From Bacteroidales bacterium (GTDB taxonomy: Bacteria; Bacteroidota; Bacteroidia; Bacteroidales; 4484-276): DNA of 18,029 nt. Both the position numbers and the translations under genes were made by a program. Positions 8,049 through 15,450 of the stretch are shown piece after piece. Positions within the stretch are counted from its first letter, which is position 1. The number at the start of each line of letters is the position of its first letter. The stretch is from positions 1-18,029 of the forward strand of contig JAOZRY010000013.1 of the NCBI GenBank assembly GCA_029939965.1, read 5' to 3'. The notes beneath the pieces were generated by a model, which ran no database searches, was not told the DNA's origin, and saw only the letters and a program-made list of their open reading frames with translations.

Positions 8049-8208
8049 CTACCCTCCTGTAATTTTTTCTTCGAGTTTCATTTTGTCCACTTCTTCAAGT
8101 CGGTTTAACATCTCTTTGTTAACCTGTTTTCCGAAGCTCCAACCAAGAATTCTAGCGAAACTTCAAAAGCATCAGCCATACGCTTTGCAATATCAATAGA
8201 CGGCACAG
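8049..8208 (-). pseudogene. C-terminal remnant of an XRE-family HTH regulator, frameshifted
   Basis: Read on the minus strand, VPSIDIAKRMADAFEVSLEF is the typical second half of a Cro/C1-type HTH domain, continuing to FLVGASE. After that the frame runs into a stop (TAA near 8110). In the neighbouring frame the expected tail follows: KQVNKEMLNRLEEVDKM and KLEEKITGG, ending at TAG 8051-8049. The break falls on the T run at 8127-8130 (A run on the coding strand); one extra A would restore GASEKQVNKEML. The N-terminal half with the recognition helix is missing, because upstream DNA switches abruptly to RHS-like sequence on the other strand near 8205. The fragment cannot make a working regulator. 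Confidence 0.7.
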
Positions 8209-8419
8209 CATCAATTACAGCTACAATATCCGCAACCGGATCACCAATATTAACGATGTTTCGGCGTAATGTGATGGTATATTTGCACCCACTCTTGAAT
8301 ATACAACCGCGGACAGCTCCCAATATAATGACTATATTTCCTCCATGCAATGGAATACTAACCGGTTTGGGGCAAACACCAACAACTTTGATTATGACGG
8401 TGCAAACCAAATATGCTAA
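8204..8419 (+). pseudogene. RHS/YD-repeat protein fragment
   Basis: In the plus frame starting at 8204 the translation reads HSINYSYNIRNRITNINDVS, then a stop (8267-8269), then SSQYNDYISSMQWNTNRFG and ANTNNFDYDGANQ before a second stop (8417-8419). The signatures SYNIR..(L/I)T.IND, YN.(N/Y)IS.MQW and FDYDGAN are those of RHS/YD-repeat shells of Bacteroidota polymorphic toxins and secreted RHS proteins. Only about 70 codons survive, interrupted by a stop. The fragment directly abuts the XRE remnant, marking a recombination junction near 8205. An open frame on the opposite strand (to 8410) is an artefact of this region. Confidence 0.65.
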
Positions 8420-8513
8420 GCCTTGTTTAATGGTACAAGATATTGTACTCCCGATCTTTTAGAACAATAAAAATATTATAGTGACTTGAATTCATTTGAA
8501 TATTTGTTGTTTT

Positions 8514-9041
8514 TTAAACAAACTTTCGCATCAAAACACCATCATAATATTGATTTCCGATTTTGGTATCTTTTTCGAGTATTGCAACTTTTTCAAAGCC
8601 GGTTTTCTCATAGAGTTTAATGGCTCCCACATGATCTGAACGAACCATCAGATAAATAATTTCGATACTATTTATTAAAGTGCTTTTTTCCATAGCAGCC
8701 TGCACCAACTGCCTGCCAACACCTTTTCCTCTGTAGCTTTTGCCAACACCCATGCTTAGATATGCAGTGTGCCTAAGCCGGGTTGCCGGGTTAGCCTCTA
8801 TTGCAATATATCCCACCGGACTATTGTTGTACGTGGCCACCAACAAAAGCGATCCGGGTACTTTAAGAAGATTGGTGTGATATTCCTCAAACTGTTTGAT
8901 GCCCGAAAACTTCCTGTCGAAATCATCGCTCATAAATTTAGACGTGAGGTAGATATGTTTTACAAAGGTATAAAACTCCTCTGTGTTTAAGTCCTGGTAT
9001 TCGATGATCGTAATCTGTTGATTCATATTATCATAATGCAT
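8514..9041 (-). CDS. GNAT-family N-acetyltransferase
   Basis: This 175-residue soluble protein has the GNAT fold. Motif A, which binds the acetyl-CoA pyrophosphate, is YRGKGVGRQLV at residues 103-113 (R/Q-x-x-G-x-G/A pattern), preceded by the strand AYLSMGVG. The motif B region IKLYEKTGFEKV (141-152) is typical, and the C-terminus YDGVLMRKFV matches single-domain members. The acceptor substrate (small amine, peptide or protein N-terminus) cannot be inferred. Start choice: an AGGAG (9056-9052) lies 10 nt upstream of the ATG at 9041, unusual in this window and favouring this start; Met6 at 9026 is the alternative. It follows the small conserved gene at 9157-9447 on the same strand with a 115-nt gap. 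Confidence 0.85.
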   Translation of the reverse strand: MHYDNMNQQITIIEYQDLNTEEFYTFVKHIYLTSKFMSDDFDRKFSGIKQFEEYHTNLLKVPGSLLLVATYNNSPVGYIAIEANPATRLRHTAYLSMGVGKSYRGKGVGRQLVQAAMEKSTLINSIEIIYLMVRSDHVGAIKLYEKTGFEKVAILEKDTKIGNQYYDGVLMRKFV

Positions 9042-9156
9042 TATTCTCGATCTCCTGGTGGGTTAAAAACTCTATGATTATTGTAAAATAAGGTGTCTGC
9101 TTCAAGCATAAAAACAGGCCCATCGTGGGTAAAATATAATTTAATAATCCAAAAAA

Positions 9157-9447
9157 CTAAACATCCAGCATTGCTTTTGCAATTTCTTCCCATTCGTTAT
9201 CCGGAGTAATGTCGGGCATTTGCCTGCCTGCCGATGTGTACCAGAACGAAGCATTATTCAAATCGCCCTCTTTGCGATGCAAATATGCATGTACCCAAGC
9301 AGCCTGCACACTGTTTATGGCCTTAACTATTCGGTGAGCTTTATCCCGATTGCCTTTCGCTTCCCACCATAATGCTTTTAGCTCCCTGCCAATATTTTCG
9401 GGTGGAAAATCTTTGTGTAAAGAATCCTTAAAATTGATGAAATACAT
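9157..9447 (-). CDS. Small conserved protein of unknown function
   Basis: The predicted product is a 96-residue acidic soluble protein. The core ELKALWWEAKGNRDKAHRIV and AAWVHAYLHRKEGDLNNASF, followed by WYTSAGR, matches a small family I recall from many bacteria, usually annotated as hypothetical. The W..A.G.WD.AH / WVHAYLHR.EGD..NA.YWY pattern resembles a pair of TPR-like helical hairpins, so it may be a protein-interaction module; no enzyme residues are obvious. The frame is open upstream to 9549, but that extension is AT-rich, lacks conservation and would overlap the divergent ArsC-like gene, so the ATG at 9447 is preferred. The 94-nt gap to that gene would contain divergent promoters. 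Confidence 0.75.
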   Translation of the reverse strand: MYFINFKDSLHKDFPPENIGRELKALWWEAKGNRDKAHRIVKAINSVQAAWVHAYLHRKEGDLNNASFWYTSAGRQMPDITPDNEWEEIAKAMLDV

Positions 9448-9475
9448 TTGAATGTAATTAATGAATTGATCATAT

Positions 9476-9507
9476 TTGCAAAATTCAACCAATTTTGAAT
9501 TTCTTTG
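9476..9507 (+). promoter_or_regulatory. Candidate Bacteroidota promoter for the ArsC-like gene
   Basis: TTG at 9476-9478 is followed after exactly 21 bases by TTTCTTTG at 9500-9507, one mismatch from the Bacteroidota consensus TTG-N19-21-TAnnTTTG. The -7 element ends 34 nt before the ATG at 9542, a normal leader length. The assignment rests on pattern only. Confidence 0.4.
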
Positions 9508-9541
9508 TAAATGTAATGTGTAAAATTTAACAAGCCAAATT

Positions 9542-9886
9542 ATGATCACAATTTACCACAACCCACGGTGTAAAAAATCGAGAGCCGGACTTGCAAGGCT
9601 CGAAGAAAAAGGAGTAGAATTTAACATTAAAAATTACATAAAAGAAGGTGTTTCATTTGATGAAATGAAACATATCCTGATGAAAATAAATGTGCCTCCA
9701 CACGATTTGATCCGTACACAGGAAGCAGATTACAAGAGTAAATACAAAGGGAAACATTTTACTGATGATGAATGGATTAAGATAATGATGGAAACCCCCA
9801 AACTCATCAAGCGCCCCATCGTAATAAAAAAACATAAAGCCATCTGGGCTGACCCTCCTGAAAACATGGATGTGCTTTTTGATTAG
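9542..9886 (+). CDS. ArsC/Spx-family thioredoxin-fold protein (arsenate reductase-like)
   Basis: The 114-residue length and layout are typical of the ArsC family: IYHNPRCKKSR with the redox cysteine at Cys10 (CxxS), LIRTQE with Arg58, and LIKRPIV with Arg91. In glutaredoxin-dependent arsenate reductases the Cys attacks arsenate, held by three arginines; the first two are present, but the third (R of the usual GRPPE) is replaced by Asp104 in WADPPE. That suggests a subfamily with another substrate or a thiol-redox role, like other uncharacterised ArsC-like proteins. No arsenic transporter or ArsR gene is nearby. It is divergent from the small conserved gene at 9157-9447 and precedes the acyl-CoA dehydrogenase gene by 235 nt. 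Confidence 0.85.
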   Translation: MITIYHNPRCKKSRAGLARLEEKGVEFNIKNYIKEGVSFDEMKHILMKINVPPHDLIRTQEADYKSKYKGKHFTDDEWIKIMMETPKLIKRPIVIKKHKAIWADPPENMDVLFD

Positions 9887-10005
9887 CCGAATGCTGAAAA
9901 CACTTTCATTTCTGTTGTCCATCCTGCACATTATAATGCAAAATAAAATGTTCGTAAAAACCGGAAGTTATTTTTGATCAAGCTATTAACAGAAAGCATT
10001 ATTTC

Positions 10006-10013
10006 TATTTTTG
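10006..10013 (+). promoter_or_regulatory. Candidate -7 element upstream of the acyl-CoA dehydrogenase gene
   Basis: TATTTTTG matches TAnnTTTG and lies 108 nt before the ATG at 10122. A second copy of the same octamer is at 9969-9976. Neither has a TTG at 19-21 bases upstream, so the assignment is weak. The gap 9887-10121 shows nothing else. Confidence 0.25.
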
Positions 10014-10121
10014 CAGAAAATATGATAAAGATTTTTTACTCCGGCTCAAAAATTTGAACAACCATAACCGGACTTCACTATTTACAAAAAAGAACTTTTC
10101 AATAACCAAAAACCAATTATT

Positions 10122-11297
10122 ATGTCGTACCCTTACAACCCTCCCGACTATTTTCAGATAGATGAATTACTCACCGATGAACACAAAATCATTCAATCGG
10201 CCATTCGTGATTATATTTCCAGAGCTGTGATTCCTATTATCGATGATGCAGCACAAAACAATAAATTCCCCAGAAGTATTATTAAAGAAATGGGAGAGCT
10301 GGGTGTTTTTGGGCCATTCATTCCCGAAGAGTACGGTGGTGCCGGAATGGATCATATCGCCTATGGCGTAATTATGACCGAACTGGAAAGGGGGGATTCG
10401 GCTATTCGTTCCACAGCTTCTGTTCAAACTTCGCTGGTGATGTATCCCATATTTACTTTTGGGTCGGAGGATCAAAAAACAAAATATTTACCAGGATTAG
10501 CTGAGGGAGAAATTATTGGCTGTTTTGGATTAACTGAACCGAATCATGGTTCCGATCCCGGTCGTATGGAAACCCGCATTCGCGATATGGGCGATCATTA
10601 CCTGCTAAATGGAGCTAAGATGTGGATCACCAACAGCTCTATTGCCGACATTGCCGTTGTATGGGCAAAAGATGAAGCAGGGATAGTAAGGGGGCTGATT
10701 GTGGAAAAAGAATGGCAGGGGTTTTCTGCTCCCGAAACCCACAACAAATGGTCGCTTCGGGCCTCAGTTACAGGCGAGTTGGTTTTTGATGATGTGAGGA
10801 TTCCCAAAGAAAATGTGTTTCCGGAAGTTACCGGATTAAAAGGCCCGTTAATGTGTCTGAACTCAGCACGATACGGAATTGCATGGGGAGTAATTGGTGC
10901 TGCCATCGATTGCTACAACACTGCTTTGCAGTATGCCCGCGAACGCAAACAGTTTGGCAAACCCATCGCATCTTTTCAGCTGCAGCAAAAAAAGCTGGCC
11001 GAAATGCTCACCGAAATTACTAAAGCCCAGCTTATGGCCTGGCGGCTTGGCAAACTCAAAAACGAAAACAAAGCCACACCGGCTCAAATTTCGATGGCCA
11101 AGCGCAATAATGTGGAAATGGCTCTAAAGGTAGCCCGCGAGTCCCGGCAAATTCTGGGAGCTATGGGCATAACCGGCGATTTCCCCATAATGCGCCACAT
11201 GATGAACCTCGAATCGGTGATTACCTACGAAGGCACTCACGACATTCATTTGCTTATAACAGGGCACGATATTACCGGAATTCATGCTTTTGAGTAA
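10122..11297 (+). CDS. gcdH: Glutaryl-CoA dehydrogenase-like acyl-CoA dehydrogenase
   Basis: This 391-residue FAD-dependent dehydrogenase has all the acyl-CoA dehydrogenase landmarks: an N-terminal helical domain, CFGLTEPNHGSDPGRMETRI (FAD/substrate-binding strand region), KMWITNSS, WSLRAS, then ARYGIAWGVIGAA and RKQFGKPIASFQLQQKKLAE. The catalytic base is Glu370 in YEGTHDIH. The SVQTSLVMYPI block, the ARYGIAWG block and the C-terminus TGHDITGIHAF match glutaryl-CoA dehydrogenase, which oxidises and decarboxylates glutaryl-CoA to crotonyl-CoA in lysine, tryptophan or aromatic breakdown and passes electrons to ETF. Substrate specificity is inferred from overall similarity. It appears monocistronic: upstream and downstream gaps are over 230 nt, and no ETF or glutarate genes are adjacent. 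No Shine-Dalgarno sequence is seen; the ATG lies in an AT-rich leader as is usual here. Confidence 0.88.
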   Translation: MSYPYNPPDYFQIDELLTDEHKIIQSAIRDYISRAVIPIIDDAAQNNKFPRSIIKEMGELGVFGPFIPEEYGGAGMDHIAYGVIMTELERGDSAIRSTASVQTSLVMYPIFTFGSEDQKTKYLPGLAEGEIIGCFGLTEPNHGSDPGRMETRIRDMGDHYLLNGAKMWITNSSIADIAVVWAKDEAGIVRGLIVEKEWQGFSAPETHNKWSLRASVTGELVFDDVRIPKENVFPEVTGLKGPLMCLNSARYGIAWGVIGAAIDCYNTALQYARERKQFGKPIASFQLQQKKLAEMLTEITKAQLMAWRLGKLKNENKATPAQISMAKRNNVEMALKVARESRQILGAMGITGDFPIMRHMMNLESVITYEGTHDIHLLITGHDITGIHAFE

Positions 11298-11737
11298 ACA
11301 CTACCGGAAATACTATTTTTCTATCGGTAAGTAATTGTGGCGAAATAAGGGCTTAATTTTTCAAATATTTCTTCACATAATACTTTATACTTTTCGCATT
11401 GTTTACAAGCTATTCGATCATAACCTTATTGGCTTTTTAAAGTTACACATTTTAAAGTAGCAACTTCCTCTTAAAAGTACTGTGCATTTTCTACCGTGAA
11501 AATCCGTGATAATTGTGGTATAAATTTGACTCTTATCAAAGGAGGCTGTTTTGCAAGACTTGGGTTGTAGGTTGAGAGAGAATTTTTGAAAACTACGGAG
11601 TAGAGATTTTTATTCTATACGCTAATTGTGCCTGTTAAATCACCATTTTGTAAATGGGTAAAAACCGCACAAATTAAGCAGTTTACCACGTTTTGCAATA
11701 TTGTGTTATGTACAGACTTGTTTTTTACTCTTAAATT
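11298..11737. other. Intergenic region between convergent genes
   Basis: These 440 bases separate the 3' ends of the acyl-CoA dehydrogenase gene and the truncated T9SS gene. A weak hairpin just after the dehydrogenase stop (TACCG at 11302-11306 with CGGTA near 11325-11329) lacks a T run. A short direct repeat (CCGTGAAAA / CCGTGATAA, near 11493-11513) is present. No gene is supported on either strand; the plus-strand open frame entering 11738 is antisense to the T9SS domain. Confidence 0.5.
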
Positions 11738-13081
11738 TTACCTGCTAATAAATGCAACTTTTCTTGCTGTTGTCTGGTTTCCTACAGAACATGTAATTAC
11801 ATATACTCCTGAATTCACTTTATTCCCTTTCAAATTTAAACCAGACCAGATATATTCATATTCATTAAAAGATGAAATAGTTGGCTCCAAAACACTAATC
11901 AATTGTGAATTTGAATTAAAGATTTTTATTTGTGGGGATTTGGCAATATCTCCAACTGATATCTTAATTGTTAATGTTTCAGAAAATGGATTTGGATACC
12001 CGGTTATTGTAAACTTTTTATTTTTTTCCAAATCATTTGATCCAAGCCAAATATGTTTTGGGTCTTGTATATAAAAAATATTAAACTCCGAACCTGCATC
12101 TTCCATCCAAATATAATCAATATTATAAAAATTAAAGGATTTGTAGGCAATTGAAGGATTAAAAGGGCTACTATTAATTGTATCAAGAACTGTTGTCCAA
12201 CCCCATAAAGAACCATAAGAAAATCCATGATAAAGATTCCCGTTTTTCATGAAAAGATAACTATAACCTATAGGTGGAGCAATATCATCAATGCATATAT
12301 AGTCGATTGTACCCGATTGTAATTGAAAAGTATTTGATGTGCCACCCCATAAACAGTCATATTCAATTTCCATTAAGTTTGCCATGTTGTCAATATATTG
12401 AAATCTTGCCATACAATCTTCCGGCAATGAACCTTCAAATACAGAATTTAAAGTAATACAGGGTTGATGTCCAATTGCTTCAAAAATGGTATCAAAGTTT
12501 GAAATATTATCAACAGACCTTAAAAACAAAATAGAATCAATATTAAACTGAATTGCAAAGAACAGGTCATTATTGCCATATTGAAGATGATTTGCAATAG
12601 CAATATCTGAAATTTCATTTTTTGTTGTAATACTAACTCTTTCAGAAATAGTGTCGTTTAATATACTGGCGTATATCAACGAGTTACTTACAACACTATT
12701 TTTTTCAATCCAAAAAACATTAACTCTGCCTGCAGAATCAACATCTGCAACTGCTACGGTACTAATTATCAGGGTGTCGCTCAAAATGATTGACGATGTC
12801 CACGACAAAAAATCAGAAGTGCTTGTGTGCATAATCCTCGACACCGAATCATTTGATTCATAAATCATATACATCTTTCCGTCTTTACTAATAGATAAAG
12901 TTGGGTTTTTGCCATTCAAAAGATAAGTTGCATTATTCCATATTCCTGTTGAGCTTTCATATTTAATACCTTTTATTACACTTTCTTGATTTGAAGTATC
13001 AGTAAATACAACATAAATGTTTTTATTCTTGGGGTCTTTTCTTATATGAATGCACAGACCCACCTCTGAAATCCTTACCAT
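11738..13081 (-). CDS. 5'-truncated T9SS-sorted secreted protein
   Basis: Of 447 open codons, residues 358-447 are a type A T9SS C-terminal sorting domain: GYPNPFSETLTIKI, then IKIFNSNSQLISVL and GVYVITC, ending KVAFISR. Such domains direct Sec-exported proteins across the outer membrane through the gliding/PorSS machinery. Residues about 16-350 are repeating beta-strand units (NIYVVFTDT, DGKMYMIYES, GRVNVFWIEK, GNLYHGFSYG) resembling BNR-like propeller modules. There is no signal peptide: the frame opens MVRISEVGLC inside the 3' end of ygiQ, and recognisable protein begins around DPKNKNIYVV. Without Sec export the sorting domain is useless, so this is probably the surviving 3' part of a longer gene whose front was deleted when it was joined to ygiQ. 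Any translation would depend on ygiQ transcription. Confidence 0.75.
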   Translation of the reverse strand: MVRISEVGLCIHIRKDPKNKNIYVVFTDTSNQESVIKGIKYESSTGIWNNATYLLNGKNPTLSISKDGKMYMIYESNDSVSRIMHTSTSDFLSWTSSIILSDTLIISTVAVADVDSAGRVNVFWIEKNSVVSNSLIYASILNDTISERVSITTKNEISDIAIANHLQYGNNDLFFAIQFNIDSILFLRSVDNISNFDTIFEAIGHQPCITLNSVFEGSLPEDCMARFQYIDNMANLMEIEYDCLWGGTSNTFQLQSGTIDYICIDDIAPPIGYSYLFMKNGNLYHGFSYGSLWGWTTVLDTINSSPFNPSIAYKSFNFYNIDYIWMEDAGSEFNIFYIQDPKHIWLGSNDLEKNKKFTITGYPNPFSETLTIKISVGDIAKSPQIKIFNSNSQLISVLEPTISSFNEYEYIWSGLNLKGNKVNSGVYVITCSVGNQTTARKVAFISR

Positions 13082-14897
13082 ACAATTTCCCGATTAAATG
13101 CCCCAGGTGGCTTTTCAGAAGGACATCTATAATGATTTTTTTGTTCTCTGGTTTATACCAAAAAAAGAAAGTGCGCTGTAGTTTTTTCCGGCCAAGGGTG
13201 TTGGCTGTATATATTTTCTTGCCCGTATAGGGGTCTATTCCTGTGTAATACATTACTGTAGCCAGAGTCATAGGTGTTGGCGTAAAGTCCTGAATTTGTT
13301 CCAACCTATATCCTTGCTCCTTACTACGAATAGCCAAATCGGCCATATCTTCGACATTGCTACCCGGATGGCTCGAAATAAAATAAGGGATTATCTGCTG
13401 GTTTTTGCCTGCTTCCTTATTGATCTGGTCAAATTTTTCCTTCATCCTGACAAAGGTATCGAACGAAGGTTTACGCATTACTCTCAACACTTCATCCGAA
13501 CTATGTTCGGGGGCAACCTTTAGCCTGCCCGACACATGATTTTTAACCAACTGCCTAACGTATTCCTCGTGGCCACCCAGCTCCGCCTCTTTCTTTGGTC
13601 TGTCGAGAAACAAATCATATCTGATTCCACTTCCAATAAACGCTTTACGGATACCCGGTATCTCCAATGCTTTTTTGTAAATACGGGTCATGGGCTTGTG
13701 ATTGGTATCCAGGTTGGGGCACACCTTCGGGAAAATGCAACTGGGTCGTTTGCAGCTATCGCAAATAGTCTGTTGTATTCCTTTCAATTTATACATATTG
13801 GCCGAAGGACCACCCAAATCGGTTATCACGCCATTAAATTCAGGCATAGCCGAAATTTGTCGTAACTCTTTTAAAATAGAATCCTCAGACCGGCTGGCAA
13901 TAAATTTTCCCTGATGAGCCGAAATAGTACAAAAACTACATCCTCCAAAACATCCCCGGTGCATATTCAGCGAATCCTTAATCATTTCAAAGGCAGGTAT
14001 TGGGGGCTTATTGTTATATTTGGGATGTGGCAAACGCGTATATGGCAAATCGAAATAGGAATCCATCTGCTTTTCGGTTGGTGTGGAAAAGCCCGGATTA
14101 ACAATTACATATTTATCGCCCACCTGCTGAACGATGATCCTGGAAAAAACTTTATTGGATTCCTCTTCAATAAAACGGAAATTATTTGCAAACTTCTTTT
14201 TGCTTTTCAAACAAACTTCATGCGCATACAGCAAGATTGAATTTGCCTGATCAATTTCGGGTTTATCAGAAGAGACGAAGGCAGTTTGCGGAATAGATGT
14301 TAATTCTTTAATATTTTTACCCGACTCCATTTCCTGAACAATCTGTTTGATGGCCTCTTCGCCCATGCCATAAACCAACATATCTGCACCCGTATCAGCC
14401 AGCACAGAGGATTTTAGTTTATCCGACCAATAATCATAATGTGTCAGCCTTCGCAGTGAAGCTTCCACGCCTCCAAGAACAAGGGGAATATCAGGGTACA
14501 ATTCTTTTAAAATACAACTATAAACTGTTGCTGCATAATCAGGACGTGCGCCCGCACGATTGCCCGGGGTGTAAGCATCGTTGGAACGTTTTCGGATATG
14601 TGCCGTATAGTGGTTAACCATCGAATCCATATTTCCGGCACTAACCCCAAAAAACAGGCGGGGCACTCCCAGCTTTTTAAAATCGCGTAAATCATCCTGC
14701 CAGTTGGGTTGAGGTACAATAGCTACCTTCAGACCCATTTGCTCCAAAAGCCGACCAATGGCAGAAACTCCAAAAGAGGGATGGTCAACATAAGCATCTC
14801 CCGAAAAAAGGATAACATCCAATTGTTCCCATCCCCGCTGGCGGACTTCCTTTATTGTTGTAGGAAGCCAGGCCGATATTGGTAAACGTTTTTCCAT
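13023..14897 (-). CDS. ygiQ: YgiQ-family radical SAM protein
   Basis: This 624-residue cytosolic protein of the YgiQ (UPF0313) family is a predicted radical S-adenosylmethionine enzyme of unknown substrate. The opening LPISAWLPTTIKEVRQRGWE, SGDAYVDHPSFG and LGGVEASLRRLTHYDYWSD form the family-specific N-terminal domain. The [4Fe-4S] cluster motif CFGGCSFC (Cys316, Cys320, Cys323) starts the radical SAM barrel. A second cysteine group, CDSCKRPSCIFPKVC (Cys379, 382, 387, 393), is also characteristic and could bind another cluster. The C-terminal region has QDFTPTPMTLATVMYYTGID and TFFFWYKPENK. The last codons (VHSYKKRPQE) overlap the truncated T9SS gene and may derive from a junction. The first ATG is supported by alignment of the N-terminal block; no Shine-Dalgarno sequence is visible. 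Confidence 0.93.
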   Translation of the reverse strand: MEKRLPISAWLPTTIKEVRQRGWEQLDVILFSGDAYVDHPSFGVSAIGRLLEQMGLKVAIVPQPNWQDDLRDFKKLGVPRLFFGVSAGNMDSMVNHYTAHIRKRSNDAYTPGNRAGARPDYAATVYSCILKELYPDIPLVLGGVEASLRRLTHYDYWSDKLKSSVLADTGADMLVYGMGEEAIKQIVQEMESGKNIKELTSIPQTAFVSSDKPEIDQANSILLYAHEVCLKSKKKFANNFRFIEEESNKVFSRIIVQQVGDKYVIVNPGFSTPTEKQMDSYFDLPYTRLPHPKYNNKPPIPAFEMIKDSLNMHRGCFGGCSFCTISAHQGKFIASRSEDSILKELRQISAMPEFNGVITDLGGPSANMYKLKGIQQTICDSCKRPSCIFPKVCPNLDTNHKPMTRIYKKALEIPGIRKAFIGSGIRYDLFLDRPKKEAELGGHEEYVRQLVKNHVSGRLKVAPEHSSDEVLRVMRKPSFDTFVRMKEKFDQINKEAGKNQQIIPYFISSHPGSNVEDMADLAIRSKEQGYRLEQIQDFTPTPMTLATVMYYTGIDPYTGKKIYTANTLGRKKLQRTFFFWYKPENKKIIIDVLLKSHLGHLIGKLYGKDFRGGSVHSYKKRPQE

Positions 14898-15234
14898 AGT
14901 TTGAATTCAGGGTGTAAAAGTAGTGGTTTTAGGAATGTCAGCCCTGAGAGGGTATGAATCTTGAATGGGGTTAAGGAACATCTGTTGTTTTTTTATTAGT
15001 GTCCATCCTTAAAGTCCGACATTTTACAGTTATTAACAACAAAAATAAGATTTGTTGATAATTATTTTAGTACTATGCTCGTAACAGACTGTAATACAGG
15101 GTATTTAAATTATTTGTGTAAAGCGGTGTGATGCGCTGTGTGTCTGCGTGTTATAAGTGTTTCACGTAAAACAATTAGCTGATTACCAATTAATTAGTAT
15201 CTTTGTTGTATCGTATTTCAAAATATTCTTTTCC
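14898..15234. other. Intergenic region with parS-like site
   Basis: These 337 bases lie between divergently oriented ygiQ (minus) and a transposase remnant (plus). Near 14939-14960 the sequence CAGCCCTGAGAGGGTATGAA resembles a dispersed CCCTGAAAGGG-type intergenic motif I associate with Bacteroidota genomes. A consensus -7 octamer TATCTTTG is at 15198-15205 without a matching TTG. The parS-like 16-mer is listed separately. Confidence 0.5.
15158..15173. promoter_or_regulatory. parS-like sequence (one mismatch)
   Basis: TGTTTCACGTAAAACA differs from the canonical chromosomal parS TGTTTCACGTGAAACA only at position 11 (A for G). parS binds ParB for chromosome segregation, and one-mismatch sites are known to bind ParB in several bacteria. 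It lies in non-coding DNA, as most parS sites near an origin do. No parA/parB, dnaA, gidA or other origin-linked gene is in the window, so function is unproven. Confidence 0.4.
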
Positions 15235-15450
15235 ATGAACACATATGACACTTTACGATTAAAATTTGAAAGCCCATTATGGGCAAGGGCACCACAGATT
15301 GCCGTGATAGATTCAATACTTGAAGAAAGACCAGATTTTGTTATAATCGTTGAGATTGAGGCGGACGAAGTGTTGAATATCAAGGAGTTTACTTTTGTAA
15401 ATGACTGTCGAACGATGATATCGGCGTTTTCTGGCGCACATAAAATATAG
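15235..15450 (+). pseudogene. N-terminal remnant of a transposase
   Basis: The ATG at 15235 opens MNTYDTLRLKFESPLWARAP, followed by IAVIDSILEERPDFVIIVE. From memory this resembles the N-terminus of ISNCY-type DDE transposases (LRL.FE.P.W / PQ.A.ID.ILEE.P pattern). After about 40 residues the sequence becomes unfamiliar (EADEVLNIKEFTFVNDCRTM) and stops at 15448-15450, where a full enzyme would need several hundred more residues. The catalytic domain is absent, and no terminal inverted repeats could be identified. The frame is open upstream to 15157, but that extension only translates the parS-like region and AT-rich leader. Confidence 0.45.

Noticed and set aside
8105..8410. 101-codon minus-strand open frame as one gene
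   Set aside because: Only its last third has family similarity (XRE tail); the first two thirds are antisense to RHS-like sequence and look like chance translation.
8256..8462. 68-codon plus-strand open frame
   Set aside because: It is a different frame of the RHS fragment; the recognisable RHS residues are in the frame beginning at 8204.
9448..9549. N-terminal extension of the small conserved protein to 9549
   Set aside because: The added 34 residues are AT-rich and not part of the conserved core, and the extension would overlap the start and promoter of the divergent ArsC-like gene.
11628..12074. 148-codon plus-strand open frame
   Set aside because: Most of it is antisense to the T9SS sorting domain of the truncated protein, with no motif or ribosome binding site.
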